Positions 49,101 through 61,577 of a stretch of DNA of 64,000 nucleotides are shown here, piece after piece. The notes under the pieces are model-generated. The model was not told the DNA's origin. It did not search any database and was given only the letters and a program-made list of their open reading frames with translations. The stretch spans positions 15,957,019-16,021,018 of the forward strand of contig CM049306.1 in the NCBI GenBank assembly GCA_026874595.1, read 5' to 3'. Origin of the DNA: Sipunculus nudus. Taxonomy: Eukaryota > Annelida > Sipuncula > Golfingiida > Sipunculidae. The stretch's first letter is position 1. Each line of letters starts with the position of its first letter. The position numbers were made by a program, and so were the translations under genes.

Positions 49101-50757
49101 CATGGGATATAATCGTGTCTGGAAATGGCCATATTTGACATAAATAGCAGACAACAATGTAGATCATGTACGAACACTCTCTGATGGGAGTGCATTAATA
49201 GATAATACACATGAAACACAGGCTTCAAATTCAGCCAAGGCTTTCATAATAATTCTATTCACATGAAAGGTGCCTCCCGTCCCACCACGGCAAGGTCATT
49301 CACACCATTACCCCATTCCATTATTTGATCAGGCTACCAGAGAAACACTGCATTAAATTATTTTAATTTCTTTTCAAACTTAAATTTATGGAGGATTCTA
49401 ACCATGAAAGGTACTCGAGTCTGAAACTGTAATGTCCAGGGTATGCCGTAGTCTCAGATGGAGGATGGAGCATCATCTAAAACACAAAGGCATGCACAGC
49501 CAGTATCTGTTCTTCTTCTCTCAAAGAGCCGAGTTTGAAAATGTATCATTCATATGTCAGAAGCTATTGTAATATTCTCAGAATACAGTATTTAAAAGGA
49601 AGCATACCTTATGATTTTGTTAATTTATATCAGATTTTTTAGAGTAAATTTAGGATTCTTTGAAAGAATCTCTGTACTGTTAATAGCCCCAGAGAATACT
49701 CTGGTGCTGTTACAGAAAGTGATTACATTTTATTTCCATTAACCCCAGATGATCTTCTGTTTGGCAGCATCTCCCCTTGTTGGATTGCTCCTGATTACCC
49801 TGGGTACATCTGATCTAGGCACAGTTTTAACAAGATAAACAGTAAATTTTTTCACTGCACCTTTGTACATTTTAATTTTCTCTCGAAATTCATTTTTCCT
49901 GTTTAATGAGTTTGTTGTTGTGAGCTTTAGAACCCTATCATTCTGTCATTACTAGACCACATAGTTAAAACAACAGACGAGGCTAAGAGACATTACTGTC
50001 CGTGTGTAATCTCTTTCTTTGTAATAACCAAGCTACACTCTCTCAGAAGTTTGAACGATCACTTTAATATGACTGCAGTTTTATATTTTTAATCAGCTAT
50101 TTGATGATATCCTACTAGACCACAGTGGTCTGTCCAAGTTGATGTGATAGCTCCTTTTCAGTATTTTATAAATACACAATTTATTCTGGTTTAAAAAAGA
50201 GGTAAGCATTGAAACTTTTAAATGTTTTCACATATTATTTTTAAAGTATTTTAGTTCCTTCGGAAGCAGTGCTCTATTATTTTATTTGATTTTCAACTGT
50301 GCTGCATAGTCCAGAGATTAATTTTAATTAATAATTAATGGTCCAATGGAGTGTAACTGCAAAAATCTGCAAAGTTGCTTGATTTTTTTTATCAGAGATA
50401 CCATCATGAAGATTTTAAGGATATACCCTACAAATGACAAATGGAAAATCAAATAAATATGGGAACATTATGGTCAAATGTTCTTGGTTTATGAGGCCAT
50501 CTTATTTTATTACATATATTCATCCTGGTTTTGATGACCACTTAATGCTAATGCCTACCTGTATATTTCATTTAATGGGTACATCAACATTTGTTTTCAA
50601 GGGGGCATAAAAATGATAGAATGAATATATTTAACCTTGAAAAGTTATCTTATGTCCCTTCGAATACCTATGTAAATGCAGGTTTTATAAGTGGCATGTT
50701 GGCAATGGATGGCTTCTGCTTGAAAACTTGGTTCCCTGTGGCTCAATACAAGCAAAA
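46194..50757. other. Mostly single-copy non-coding DNA
   Basis: No repeats were recognised over 4.5 kb apart from a 17-T run near 47069-47085. One weak exon candidate is listed separately. Such repeat-free stretches in a repeat-rich locus are where conserved non-coding elements might sit. Confidence 0.45.
47919..47994 (+). CDS. Weak candidate exon
   Basis: TGATTGTTCCTGCAG is a good acceptor and CAAG|GTAAAC a good donor around 76 bp. Two frames are open. Entered in phase 1, it could follow the exon at 35473-35694 and add 24 codons, leaving in phase 2. Alternatively ATG at 47925 gives a short hydrophobic start, MSAFIRLLAVPLVQIC, ending in phase 1 with the same GQ|G junction as the upstream exon, which would suit an alternative first exon. 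Short open AG...GT intervals are common by chance. Confidence 0.2.
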
Positions 50758-51058
50758 TCACAGTGCAGTACTCATGGTAGCTGAGGTTACGCCAAAGAAT
50801 CCAGCTGTCAATAGCGCAACACCGAGTAGGAGTCTATTGCCGACCTGATCTTCATTGATCCACTTCACAACTCTTGCTGGCATCAACTTGTTTTGCAGTC
50901 AGTAGTAGACTTGTATGCCAAAAGCTGTACGGCTTGGCAAGGTACTGGCCAAAAAAAACCAGTGCTAATGTTTTGTAACTCGCAGACATCCGCAAATTGG
51001 CAGATATCTTGTTAGGCCCATTGACTTTCCACAGAGAGGACTCCTTCAGTTCTGCTCT
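50758..51058 (-). pseudogene. Two overlapping coding-like frames, possible frameshifted exon
   Basis: On the minus strand an acceptor-like CTGCAATACAG (ending 51059) opens a 68-codon frame, 51058-50852, ending in TGA. It includes MSASYKTLALVFFGQYLAKP from 50989. A second frame, 50883-50758, starts ATG and encodes 41 residues with a membrane-like stretch (VGNRLLLGVALLTAGFFGV), then TGA. The frames overlap by about 30 bp, as if one base had been gained or lost in a single coding sequence. The region has more CpG than its surroundings. No family is recognised and no poly-A tail marks it as a retrocopy. Chance cannot be excluded. Confidence 0.25.
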
Positions 51059-51499
51059 CTGTATTGCAGCAGAGATTTAAAAAAATTTTGGGAATGCTTA
51101 GAATCACAAGAGGGAATCATTGGATAATTTTATATTCTGTAGCGCTAGGGGTCTGTTAAGGGGCTCCCTGCATGTCTGAATCATAGAACATCACTTATTA
51201 GTTTTATTGGGAAAAACAAGCATGTGCATCACTCGTCGGAAGTTCCACATAAAAAGTAGTAATTAATTTATATAGCTTTGCAGAAAATTGACTGGTTTAC
51301 ACAACAGAGTAGTTGTTACAGCCAATACAGAGAATCAAACAGGTGTGGCCTGTATTGTGTAAACATTTCTAATGCCTTTACTCCACAAATTAATTCAGCA
51401 ATTATGCCTCTCCAGACTGAACCAGGTACTTTACATTAACCTTTAATGGAGTTTTGTCAAGGGACCCCATCCAGCGCTGTTTCAAATTCCTTATTTTAT
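51059..51499. other. Non-coding DNA
   Basis: Nothing recognised between the two minus-strand candidates. Confidence 0.4.
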
Positions 51500-51667
51500 T
51501 CAAATCTGATGAATGGTGCTACAATAGTATGCAGAACACATGCATGAAGGCGTGGATTTATAGTTCCCTGGCGATCTAAAAATCAGGCAAACATCAATCA
51601 GAACGGTTGGAGTGCCAGCCTTTTCATGATTATTACACAGGCTTTGATGGGCCCCAGCTGCTCTCAC

Positions 51668-51763
51668 CTGATCCACGGGTTTGTGCTTGGTAATATAGTA
51701 CCAGCAGCTATCAGCACTTTCATTACTATGCTCACCATTGCTTGCTGCTTCAGTACCTTCTGC
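51668..51763 (-). CDS. Weak candidate minus-strand exon
   Basis: A pyrimidine-rich stretch ending TTCAG (51764-51768 on the plus axis) and a strong donor CAG|GTGAGAG bracket 96 bp, 32 codons in phase 0 at both ends. The content is polar (AEGTEAASNGEHSNESADSC, then WYYITKHKPVDQ). The same frame stays open further on both sides, 51856-51500, for 118 codons, so an unspliced frame or retrocopy fragment is equally possible. No family recognised. Confidence 0.2.
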
Positions 51764-51956
51764 CTGAACTTGTGGCACACAGGCAATATAGGGTGAGAGA
51801 AATACAGTCTCCCCAGCCAAAGGTGCTATCTTTTTGAATCCCCGTGGAACAGTCACACAAAATCACAATTGTCCTCCTTCCACAGCTTTTCACTGTTGAG
51901 GCCAATTTAGTTTTATGTATGGTAGCAACCAAAAGGACTAGAATGTTTATCACCAA

Positions 51957-53689
51957 GTGTATTTTGGATTTTTTCCCAAACTCCCTCAGTCCTCAACCCT
52001 AGCACATCCATAAAAAAGACTCTTATACCAAGTAAGCATCTGGATGTATGTCATTCTTTCCTGGATTAAGGAAGAAAATAGTCCAGAGACAGAATTGCAT
52101 TAACCTTGTGGTTTTAACTTCCCATTTCTTTTACTTACTGTAATGCTGTGAGGACAGTCCGACTTTTAAAGCGAATAGACAAATGTCATGTTTCTGGATA
52201 AGCCCATCTTACTGCATGGTAGGTAAGCTGCTTATTTCATGCAGTTATTACGATAGTGATACCCATCTGTGAATTACTATTTCAGTTATTTTTGTAAATT
52301 TAAAATCTGAAGGAACAAGAACAAGCCCAGACTTGGCAGTTAGCTATTCTTTTTCCAGTCTTCACCCGACTGTCTTAACTTGGTATTGCTCAGCATTGCA
52401 CATAGTACACCACATCTGTCTGCATTGAAAGTTACTGTCATATTGCAATTGGTATTCTTAACAATTACATTTATAGAGAACACATGGAAATATAATTTAT
52501 TTAGTATATGATGTTTATAAAATATATTTTCATTAAACTGGACATTTATGATACATCATCTAAATTACCTGTCTGCTTCAGATACCTAGAGCTTGGAATT
52601 TAAGACACCATTGTTCTTTTTCCAAACCTTTCTGTCCCATGCATTAAGTGAATTATGGAATCATGTCCATGTGTAAATCTTTTATTGTATATTGTAAATC
52701 GTAATGGCCAGTGCACCATGTACAAGATATTTTATGCAGTTGATAGTTTATTTTGATGAAATGAGCCATTGAATTGAAATGGGAGCTGTAGTTTATTGTA
52801 GAATCTCAGTTTACATACATAGGTATGTCAAATGTTTTTAATTCAATATTTATATTATATGTGTAGGCTGCTGCTGTAATATGGGAAACTTCCATTAAAC
52901 TTTACTGACTTTCCTGCCTGTACATGAATTTTAAATTTCAACTTTGAGCATGTTTACTTTCAAACTTAGTAGGCTTTCAGAAATGAATCTCATATTTTTC
53001 CTCTGTGATTGCTTATATTTTAAGTATTATTTTTTTTGCTTATTTATTAGGTTTAGTCATCACAATAACTTTGAAGTCCTTGTACATGTTTTCTTCCGAT
53101 TAGCTTGCACTGTAGTAGACTGTACCTTATATCTGATTGAGTTTTTCTCACATTGTATTAACTTCATATTTTTTAGCATTATTTCCTTTTTTAAGTGAAA
53201 CTTAAGATTTGAAGGAAAAGTGGATCAAATTCTGCCTCAGAGCCTCATCACTGAAGCAATAGAATTGAAAATCAGCTTTTTCTTCATGTTAATTAAAATT
53301 TTTTGTATCATGTATTTATGATTTAATTTTTATTTATGTTTTTTTTTTTAATTTAAGATTGGTTTATCGTGGAGTAATTTTACCTAACCTGATTAAAAGT
53401 TGTTTTACTGATTGGGCCATGTTCATATAATTCCCAAGATCCTATTTCATAACCTTTATAGGTATAAACCATTTCAGTAAGCTTTCAGATACTGGCACTA
53501 AGGGATCAAGTTTAGCATTAAGCAGAGTCCTTGAGTCTGAGCATCTGATACAATATCTAAGGTTTATCAGATTTCATTTCACCTTGCTTGAAAATACTTC
53601 TAGAACCCTTAAAGATTTTATTATATTTCAAGGCACTTAAAGTGCTTAAGTCCAGCAAATTTTTAAAATTTTGTCAGAAAGATTTCAAT
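51957..53689. other. AT-rich non-coding DNA
   Basis: No exon, RNA or repeat recognised. Confidence 0.5.
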
Positions 53690-53900
53690 TTGTTATGCCA
53701 TCTGATGACATATGTTATACTGTATACCCACTGTCTGTCCGTCCGTTAACTTTTAGTGTCACCATGATAACTTTCCAGGGCTTTGGTGAATTTTCAGTAA
53801 ACTCACCATGACTATTTACAAATAGATTATCTTGCCCAAGTTCAATTATAGGTAAAATCAACACATATTTAATTAGATCAAAGGTCACCAGGCTTCTTTG
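53690..53900 (+). repeat. Fragment of the GGTATACCCACAG repeat family
   Basis: GACATATGTTATACTGTATA followed by CCCACTGTCTGTCCGTCCG parallels 19743-19800 (GACATATTATGGTATACCCA, CAGTCCATCTGTC). Only the 5' section is recognisable. Confidence 0.4.
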
Positions 53901-56575
53901 TGGTGTGGATCACCACAATAACTTGCCAGGTTTAACAAGCATTTCCAGTGGCCTGTTGTTTGGGCAGGCAGTTTTCTGGCCTTTTGTCTGGCTCTACTGA
54001 TAACATACCATTCAACATTCAAAAGCTGTAGTGTCTGTATGGCTCAATTTGTAACTTATACACTTCATTTCCATTTGGGTTATTGCAGTGTGAAAGTATT
54101 TCTGTATCCCTTTAAAGCATATCTGTTCCTGTGAATGTTCTCAGTGATACTTGGGTTATTTTTGCTGAGCAATATGATTGTATCTTTTAGGCTCTATACA
54201 AACTGCACCCTAAGGAATCTCTAACCACTCAAGTACATCATGTCACAATTCTCTTGTGCTCAGGACGGTGCTCACCACTGTCTTTGTGCTGGTGTTTGCT
54301 ATGCTATATCCCTTGGGATCATTACACCATTGAATCGCTCTTCAAAACTGGAGTGATGCATATCTGAAATCAATCTAATATTCTGCAGGTGCTTAGTTGG
54401 AATTGTCTTTATGGGAGGGAAAAAATGCTGCCTTTAGCCTCGGGAAGGCTTGATACCCAGCTCTTATAAGCTTCACACGCCTCTGTGTTCACTCAGCTAC
54501 CGGTTTCAGAAAACATTCACTATGTAAACTGCTCTGAGGGAGAGGGGTTGGTGTAAGCTTAGATTGTGAAGACCTTCTCCAGTGGCCTGACTACAAAGTG
54601 CAAGAACCATAGCTATATGCATGCTTTTATCAAAGGTGTAAAAGAAATCATTTGAACTTGTGATGGCATTCAGATCACCTGTGTGGTTTTATATAGATTT
54701 TGTATTACACTTGCCTGATGTTCTTCAGGTGAATGAGTGCAGTGCTGCAACATTTTTTTTATTAGATATGATTCAGCTTCTTTATTGTATGCCAAGTGAA
54801 CAAAAACATGGTTGAATAATGCCTCTCATGTTTATTTCATTCCTAGCAGTTTACTTGACAGCTATGTCTTATATTAAATTAGATCATCCATTTGACATTT
54901 TTAAGAAACTGCAGTGTCTTAAGCATTGTGTGTTTGCATATCTCCTGAATTATTCAGAAGAATGTGATGATCAGTTTCTGCCTGCAAGACACATCTTTCT
55001 ATAAAACCAGATAAATTTAGTTTATATTAATCAATGTGTAACATTTCCATGTTCTTTGTATCATCTAAATTTGTTCTAATATTCACCACATGTGTATAAG
55101 TACAAAATTTTTAAAATGAACATGCAATTCTTCATTTATGCTGAATACCTCCATTTGGAAAATTTAAATTTGTTAGAGCACATTTAAATGGATGGATGTT
55201 TAACTCATAGATTTTTGCACTCAAAATGATGTGAAATGTTGAGAAGCAACATAACTTTTCCTCTGGCAGTCTGGTCACTTTCACTTAGGGAACAGTGAAA
55301 TTAATTAGGAAGTGATACTAATTAATTCATGACCTAAGTTTATTAATTAAGAAAGGTAATATCTTTCAAATAATTAATTTCAGGGAAAAAAGATAAAGTG
55401 TCTGAGTTCTTGAATTTTCAGACATTGATATTGTCCATAGGTCATTCACTTCATGTAATCAGGAATCACTTTTTATTTTCACTCTTTGGTCCCTGGAGAC
55501 CACCTGGGAGTAAACCTTTGTGTTTGTTCAGTAACTGGAATTGACTGATGAATGAAATGAAGTGCATGCTCAGTGATATATGGTGAAGGATTTCGTAGAC
55601 CATCAAATATTGTAATTTGTTGTACCAGGGTTAAACACAAAGTATAGTTGGGTGTAAAGTTGTATTAAGTTGTGGTACAGGTGACCATTTGGGGGTTCCC
55701 ATGTAAAAACTATGTCCTCTCAGGCATGAAACATGCATGCAGTTCACACCAAGAATGCACTACTGATGATTCATGGTTAGTGTGCAGAGACAGTCCCAAT
55801 GGGACATCTGGTGTGACATTCACTTCCATGATGGATCGCAGAAATCTATAACCTCCCTGTCCTGTCCCTCTCCACCTGTCACAAAGGCGAATGCAACAGA
55901 TTTGTTCTGATTAGTTTGTGTCACTTTGTTTTACATCTATTTACATTTATTTCTGCTTAGTCCATCATTTAAATCTGTGATACTTTTTGCCTTTGTCAGA
56001 TGTGTGGCACCAAAGTGCACCCTTTGTTAGGGCCTAATTTTTATTTTGTTAGAAGGTCCTGAATCAGAAATGTATGATTCATATCATTGGAGAATGTCAC
56101 TGTCTCGCACCAGAATCTGGGCATCACTCTTGTTTATCTCTAAGGTATTTCATATTGTTGAACATATTATTTTCAACCTGTTTTCAATTTTGGTCTTTAC
56201 AACACTCATCCATTGTCATATATTTATCTATAAATCATAAAGGTGAAGAGAATATCAAATTGGCTCAGTTAAGTAATGAATGCTCTGTCCTTTATCACTC
56301 TTGAAATGCTGATAGATGCAGAAATATATTCTTCCTGAAGTTAACTTTTAATGATCCACCATCTTTCAACAATTTTTAACGTCTTGTATGCTATTTTTCA
56401 TAATATTTTTCCTGATGTTATGGAAAACCTATGGTCATATGGTCAAGATCAGGGAGTATTAATATTAATTATAGACACCACAGACCATCAATCACCTGAT
56501 GATTTATTTGGATAACCATCTTGCCACAAATATATGGCTCAGCCGGCATTTATATCTGGTAAGTCTTCTTGAGTG
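53901..56575. other. Mostly single-copy non-coding DNA
   Basis: No convincing gene. At 54255-54262 a decent acceptor (TCTTGTGCTCAG) precedes short open frames ending at TGA, but no start or partner exon supports it. Confidence 0.4.
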
Positions 56576-57440
56576 GTGACACAAGTCATACAGGGAAATG
56601 CTCCCCAGTGGACATCCATCCTGTTGCATCAATATCATGGTAAACAGCTGATAATCATGCATTAAAGTAGCCTGTGATTGATGAATTAATGCAAAAGAAT
56701 ACATGTGGACTCACAAACCAAAGTTTCAGTACATCTCTATGGTAACAAGTTATTTCCTGTGTCGTGTTCAAGTTGGCTCTCATCCAAAAACCTGTGCGAG
56801 ATATGTTTGTATTTATGTGGGTAAAAAATTCACCACAATGCAGGGGGATTTACTCCTACACTGAGTTACAATAGAATTGTAACTTGTACATGGGAGGTGT
56901 TTGTAGAAAGTACACGAATTAATCTATTGATTGGTTCAATTTATTTTATGTGAAAGCATACCTGTAGGCCATGAAGCTTTGACAGAAATATTTGCATCCT
57001 CATTGAGTTAAGTCGTGACACAAGTCATTGGCAAGCATGCACTCTAATAGCCATCTATTCTATTGCAACAGCACCGTGGTCAGTAAGATTTACATAACCT
57101 AGGCTTTAAGGGAAGAATTAATCCCAAAAGCATACATTTGAGCTCGCCAACCAAATTTTAACTCCATCTCTATGGTAACAGGTCAATTTGCTGTGTGGTG
57201 TACAAGTTGGCTATCGTCCAGTAACTCTTGCGGAACATATGCTTGTGTTCATTTGGTCAGATATTCACTGATATGCAGGTGGATTTACCAATATGGGGCA
57301 TTAAATGGATTTTTTCCGCACATGTTAGATGTTGTTTAAAAGTACACAAACATGTCTGACAATTGGTCTGGAATTAGTGACAGCGTACCTGCAGGTCATG
57401 ATGCATTGTCAAAATGACAAGAAATTTTCATCCTCAGGGA
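56576..57440 (+). repeat. Diverged 440-bp tandem duplication
   Basis: GTGACACAAGTCAT begins copies at 56576 and 57015, 439 bp apart. They share, in order, the GCATCAATATCA/GCAACAGCACC block, CATCTCTATGGTAACA, GTTCAAGTTGGCT/TACAAGTTGGCT and CAGG(G/T)GGATTTAC. Divergence is substantial, so the duplication is old. Confidence 0.85.
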
Positions 57441-57755
57441 GCCATATAGTGTGGTAAATTTGCTCAGGGAGCCTTATAGTGTGGTAAATTTGCATCCTCA
57501 GGGAGCCTTTATACTATGGTAAATTTGCATTCTCATTGAGCCTTATAGTGTGGTAAATTTGCATTCTCATAGAGCCTTATAGTGTGGCAAATTTGCATCC
57601 TTATAGTGTGATAAACTTGCAACCTGAGAGAGCCTTATAGTATGGTTAATTTTCAACCTCATAAAGCCTAATAGTGCAGTAAAATTTTAACCTCAAAGAG
57701 CCTTATAGTGCGGAAAATTTGCAACCTCATAGAGCCTTACAATGTGGTCAACCAT
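57430..57755 (+). repeat. 34-bp tandem array, about ten units
   Basis: GAGCCTTATAGTGTGGTAAA or a variant recurs with the GCC at 57441, 57471, 57505, 57540, 57574, 57632, 57666, 57700 and 57734, mostly 34 bp apart, with one shortened unit near 57598. It begins at the 3' end of the second 440-bp copy. The equivalent end of the first copy has one related piece (ATTTGCATCCTCATTGAG). Confidence 0.93.
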
Positions 57756-59199
57756 ACGTAAAAGATGTAAACTCACTCTGGTGCTGGTCAACTCTCTGAT
57801 GTCAGAGCCAGAGGGCTGAAATTTTGCTACATCTAGCTTACAGCATAGTTATCGATATTACAGAGCATTGTACAAATGTTTAAATGAATCGCATTAAAGT
57901 AGGAAAAGGTCAAATTAACTTGGAGGAAACCATGCAAGAAAAAATTACCTTGCAAATTATTTAAATAACATAGTCAGTGCAATATCTAAGAAAACACTAT
58001 TATCTCATGACATTGCTCACTCCAGAGTTGGGTGTCATGGACATGGATCACATGCATAAACAATCATGGGCGAAAGATGCTGAATGGAGGGTGGTCTTGT
58101 AATTATTTAAAAAAAGTAACCTCCAACTGTTGATTTGGCAACAACATGGCAAAGAATTTAAAAGTTGATTAAATATAAATTGCTTTCTTGTGGTGACAGT
58201 TCATTCTTATATTAGATCATTGCTCCCATATCAAAGGTATTGCCTGACAAAAGTGAAGGATAAAAATGTAGGATAAATTTTGCCAAAATTGAATGGAAAC
58301 TGGTTGATGGAACCATATTCTTTATTGTTTAATAAAACAAACATTGACACAATGTAATTATTTAATGTATGGTTATTTCCAAATTAAGATCTTTAAAGTC
58401 TTAGCTTTTGGCCAGGATCTGTTTCCACATGAAAATTTGCTACTTTAATTTTATTTATACATGCTTAAAGTTTGATTTTGATTTGGCCTGATTAATAAAC
58501 AAAGCTTAGCTCAAGTTTTCAGCTGCTATTGATTACTATTAGTATAACTTTATGTTATTTCTCACATTTATACACTCAATCATAGCAGAGAAAAGCCTGT
58601 ATATTTGTATTGTTAATGTTGAGGAGCAATTTATCACAAATAACCTGGACCAAAACCAGGTTAACCATGTGACATTTACTAGTGCTCCAAAAAACAACCC
58701 AGGTTCCGACCTCGGATGTTACTCGCTGTGACAATTAGCCAAATATTGGTGCCCAAAATAACCACTGATTTTTTTCTTGGTGTTGTGCTCCAGCCCTTAC
58801 ATACAATTAAGTGCTCAGGACATCAAATTTCAGATATTTCCAATTTCAGATATTTATTTTATGTATGGTTAGGGATCTAACTTGAGACCAGAAATCAGGT
58901 CATTTATTATAATCCTAGAAATTAAATTGTATTGTTAAAAAGAATTAAATCATGTAGGGTAATGTGAATTTATTGCAATATTTTCCAGAGTCATGACTTT
59001 TAGTCTTCTGAATAAGTTGCTCTAGCTTTATTCAGTGTTGTATTAAAATGTATCCATTTATTGACATGTGATCCACTGAGGAATAAACAGAATACTAAAA
59101 AAATCTATCTTGCTTATATCAGGATGATTCCTAAAAGGAGAGACATCGGTTTTAGACATACTCAGTAAACATGCTAGTAGTTAATGCAGTAGTGGATCC
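57756..59199. other. Non-coding DNA
   Basis: No gene or repeat recognised. Confidence 0.45.
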
Positions 59200-59214
59200 G
59201 GGGGGGGGGGGGGG
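59200..59214. repeat. Run of 15 G
   Basis: Uninterrupted poly-G following GGATCC. Its length may be unreliable in an assembly. Confidence 0.9.
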
Positions 59215-59784
59215 TGTCAAGACTCAATTCTTTCAGCCAACGCAACTATTTTAAAGGGTTTAAAGCCATTTTTTGCAAGCTTGACATCACCATCCCCTTT
59301 TCTTAAACGTGAGGATCTTTTTAAGGAATTATTATAAGTCTTCCTATGACAGGTATTTTTTATGACTCAGCTAGAGTGACTTTGCTATCATATTTTTGTC
59401 AGTTGCTGACATCTCAGAGCTTGCTCTCATAGAAAAATGCAACCGTCCTTTTTTCACATACCTCTTGGGGGAACAAGATGAAAAGAAAGGTTTCCCATGA
59501 GTATCTGATAAACCTTTTTGTGTTCATTGCATGTTGACCTCGTGGGACAATGTTTTTGAGGTTCTGAGATTCAGCCAGTCATCTGTGACCTCTTAAACAC
59601 CTCATAAATCCCTGTTTAATACTTGATGTTAAAACAGGTGAATTCAAGCACAAAACACTCATCATGACTGGAGAAAAAAAATGCTAGGTTTAAATATGAT
59701 AATACATTAGGATTATAATGGATTAGTAAGTATTCATTGTTAAGATACCTGAGACCTACAGTGCCTAATATATTAGTTTTCATA

Positions 59785-60900
59785 TTTGTTATGGTGTGGC
59801 ATCATCCGTTGGCTGTTGTCGGTTGTCCCAAGGTTAACCCAGACTATCTCAAAAATGGCAGGAGCAAGCATCACCAAATTTTATGCAAAAAATCAGTCAT
59901 CTAAAAAACTCTATCTGATTTTGCTGATTTTTTTGCTATCTGCATTTTCTTATATTTTATAGGGAAAAAGCTAAAAAAAATTCTACTCTGAAAATCTTCT
60001 TCTCTAAAATTATCCAGGCAAATTGTTCAATAATTCACAGAAATAATCCCAGAAAAAATCTCTCAAGTAGCCGAGTTACAGGAATAGCAGGAGCTAGCAT
60101 CCCCAAATTTGATGCAAAAATCTGTCACATCAAGTATTGTGGGATTGAGTTTTCTGTGGTGCCACCTCCACCAGCTTACATTTTATGTGGATATAAAGCT
60201 TTAAAACCTTTGTAAAACTTCTTCTCCAAATCATTCAGCCAAATTGTTCAATATATCAAAAATGATCCCAACCAAGCCAAAAGAAGTATACACTCATCGA
60301 GCAGCTACAGGTTGCTGCGGTCAAGACCTCAGCCCTGTGCGCTCCTTAAGCACGTTCTCTGAGCCAACAGTCGCAGTGCCAGGCCAAGCCAAGCAAGGAG
60401 CCATAGGGGGCGCCCTCTTCTCTCCAGGGTTGAAGTCCTTGTTAGAAAGCTACAGCACCCACAGCCACAAAGCCCGGAGCAACCCGCATTCCCTCCACCG
60501 ATCCCAGCAGCGGAGACCCAGCCATGCCATTCGAGAGCCAAACTCGATCCTTGTGAACGATTTTACTTTGAGGACGCAAAGCCCTATACTTGCGATTTCA
60601 AAAAAAAAAAATGATCCCAGGGACAAGCACTTTCAGGTTTGTTAAAATTGTTTGGATTTGATGCATTTTGGCCGAGTTACAGGAATTTGAACTTAGTCAT
60701 TTTGCCAATCAAGCATATACTTACATAACAATCTCAGAAACGACAGGAGCTAAGCATCACCAAGTTTTGTGCAAATGTTGGTCACAAGAATTATATATGA
60801 AACTGAGGTTTTTGTGGTGCCACCTACATCAACCAGTTTTTTTACAGGCAAAAACTTCATAATTTTAGCCTCTTTCAGCATAAAATTTTTATGATGAAAC
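59785..60900 (+). mobile_element. AGCTnACCTGTGAGCT family copy, interrupted
   Basis: The 5' hairpin is gone, but TGTTATGGTGTGGCATC, GCATCACCAAATTTTATGCA and TAGGGAAAAAGCTAAAAAA follow 29270-29440. Units restart at about 59872, 60087 and 60737 (CAGGAGC(A/T)AGCATC). Decayed palindromes (GGTGCCACCTCCACC, GGTGCCACCTACATC) lie near 60155 and 60815. It is interrupted by a retroposed insert at 60271-60606. Confidence 0.65.
60258..60619 (+). mobile_element. GC-rich retroposed insert with poly-A and target duplication
   Basis: AAAAATGATCCCA flanks the insert perfectly (60258-60270 and 60607-60619). The insert (60271-60606) ends in a 12-A run (60600-60611) that merges with the right duplication. The flanks join into a sequence that lines up with the related copy at 29480-29580, proving the insertion. 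The insert is GC-rich with CpG, unlike its surroundings. The frame 60363-60599 is open and reads KLDPCERFYFEDAKPYTCDF just before the A-run; other frames are also partly open. The source is unknown: a processed transcript fragment, a SINE or a LINE tail. No clear Pol III boxes are seen. Confidence 0.8.
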
Positions 60901-61308
60901 TGTCAAGCTGAATGGTTTAATTCTTCACAAGAATTATCCTAGGGTAGGTTTCTTTCAATTGTTTAAGAATAGATTGGGTTTATGATTTTTTTGTAGAGTC
61001 ATAAAAAGCTAAACTTGGTTTTGTGGCCATTAATTAGCCAATTTCAAACTGAGGGCTGCAATAGTCTTCTTCTGCAAGACTGTTGTTTCAACATATGTAA
61101 CATTGCACAAAAATTATTTTTAAGTGGCCTTTGTTCAAGTTGACTTAAAATGATTTTTTTTTGCGAATTATTTGTTCAGCACATTTTTGTGTAATTCTGC
61201 TAAAAGACAAACAAACGGGTGCAGAACATGACCATTCCAGTCAAGGTAACACACAGACATAAGTGAAATTATAACTACTTCATAGCTACTTCGCAGCAGT
61301 AATCATGT

Positions 61309-61351
<43 letters not shown>

Positions 61352-61532
61352 ATATTGTAAAAAAGAACTAAACTAGGGTTTTCTGCAGGCATTTCATGAC
61401 TAATTTGTTTCATACCACATGCTCAGAGCGAGTGGCACTCTTCAGATGTTGTAGACTAATAGCCTAACATGCTCTGGTAACCCATCGAGCACTCTGCCAT
61501 CAGTTTTTGTAACAAATAATGACTATACACAA

Positions 61533-61577
<45 letters not shown>

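Noticed and set aside
60244-60645. 133-codon frame as a host gene
   Set aside because: It starts in the older repeat, crosses the retroposed insert, runs through the poly-A and ends in the repeat again.
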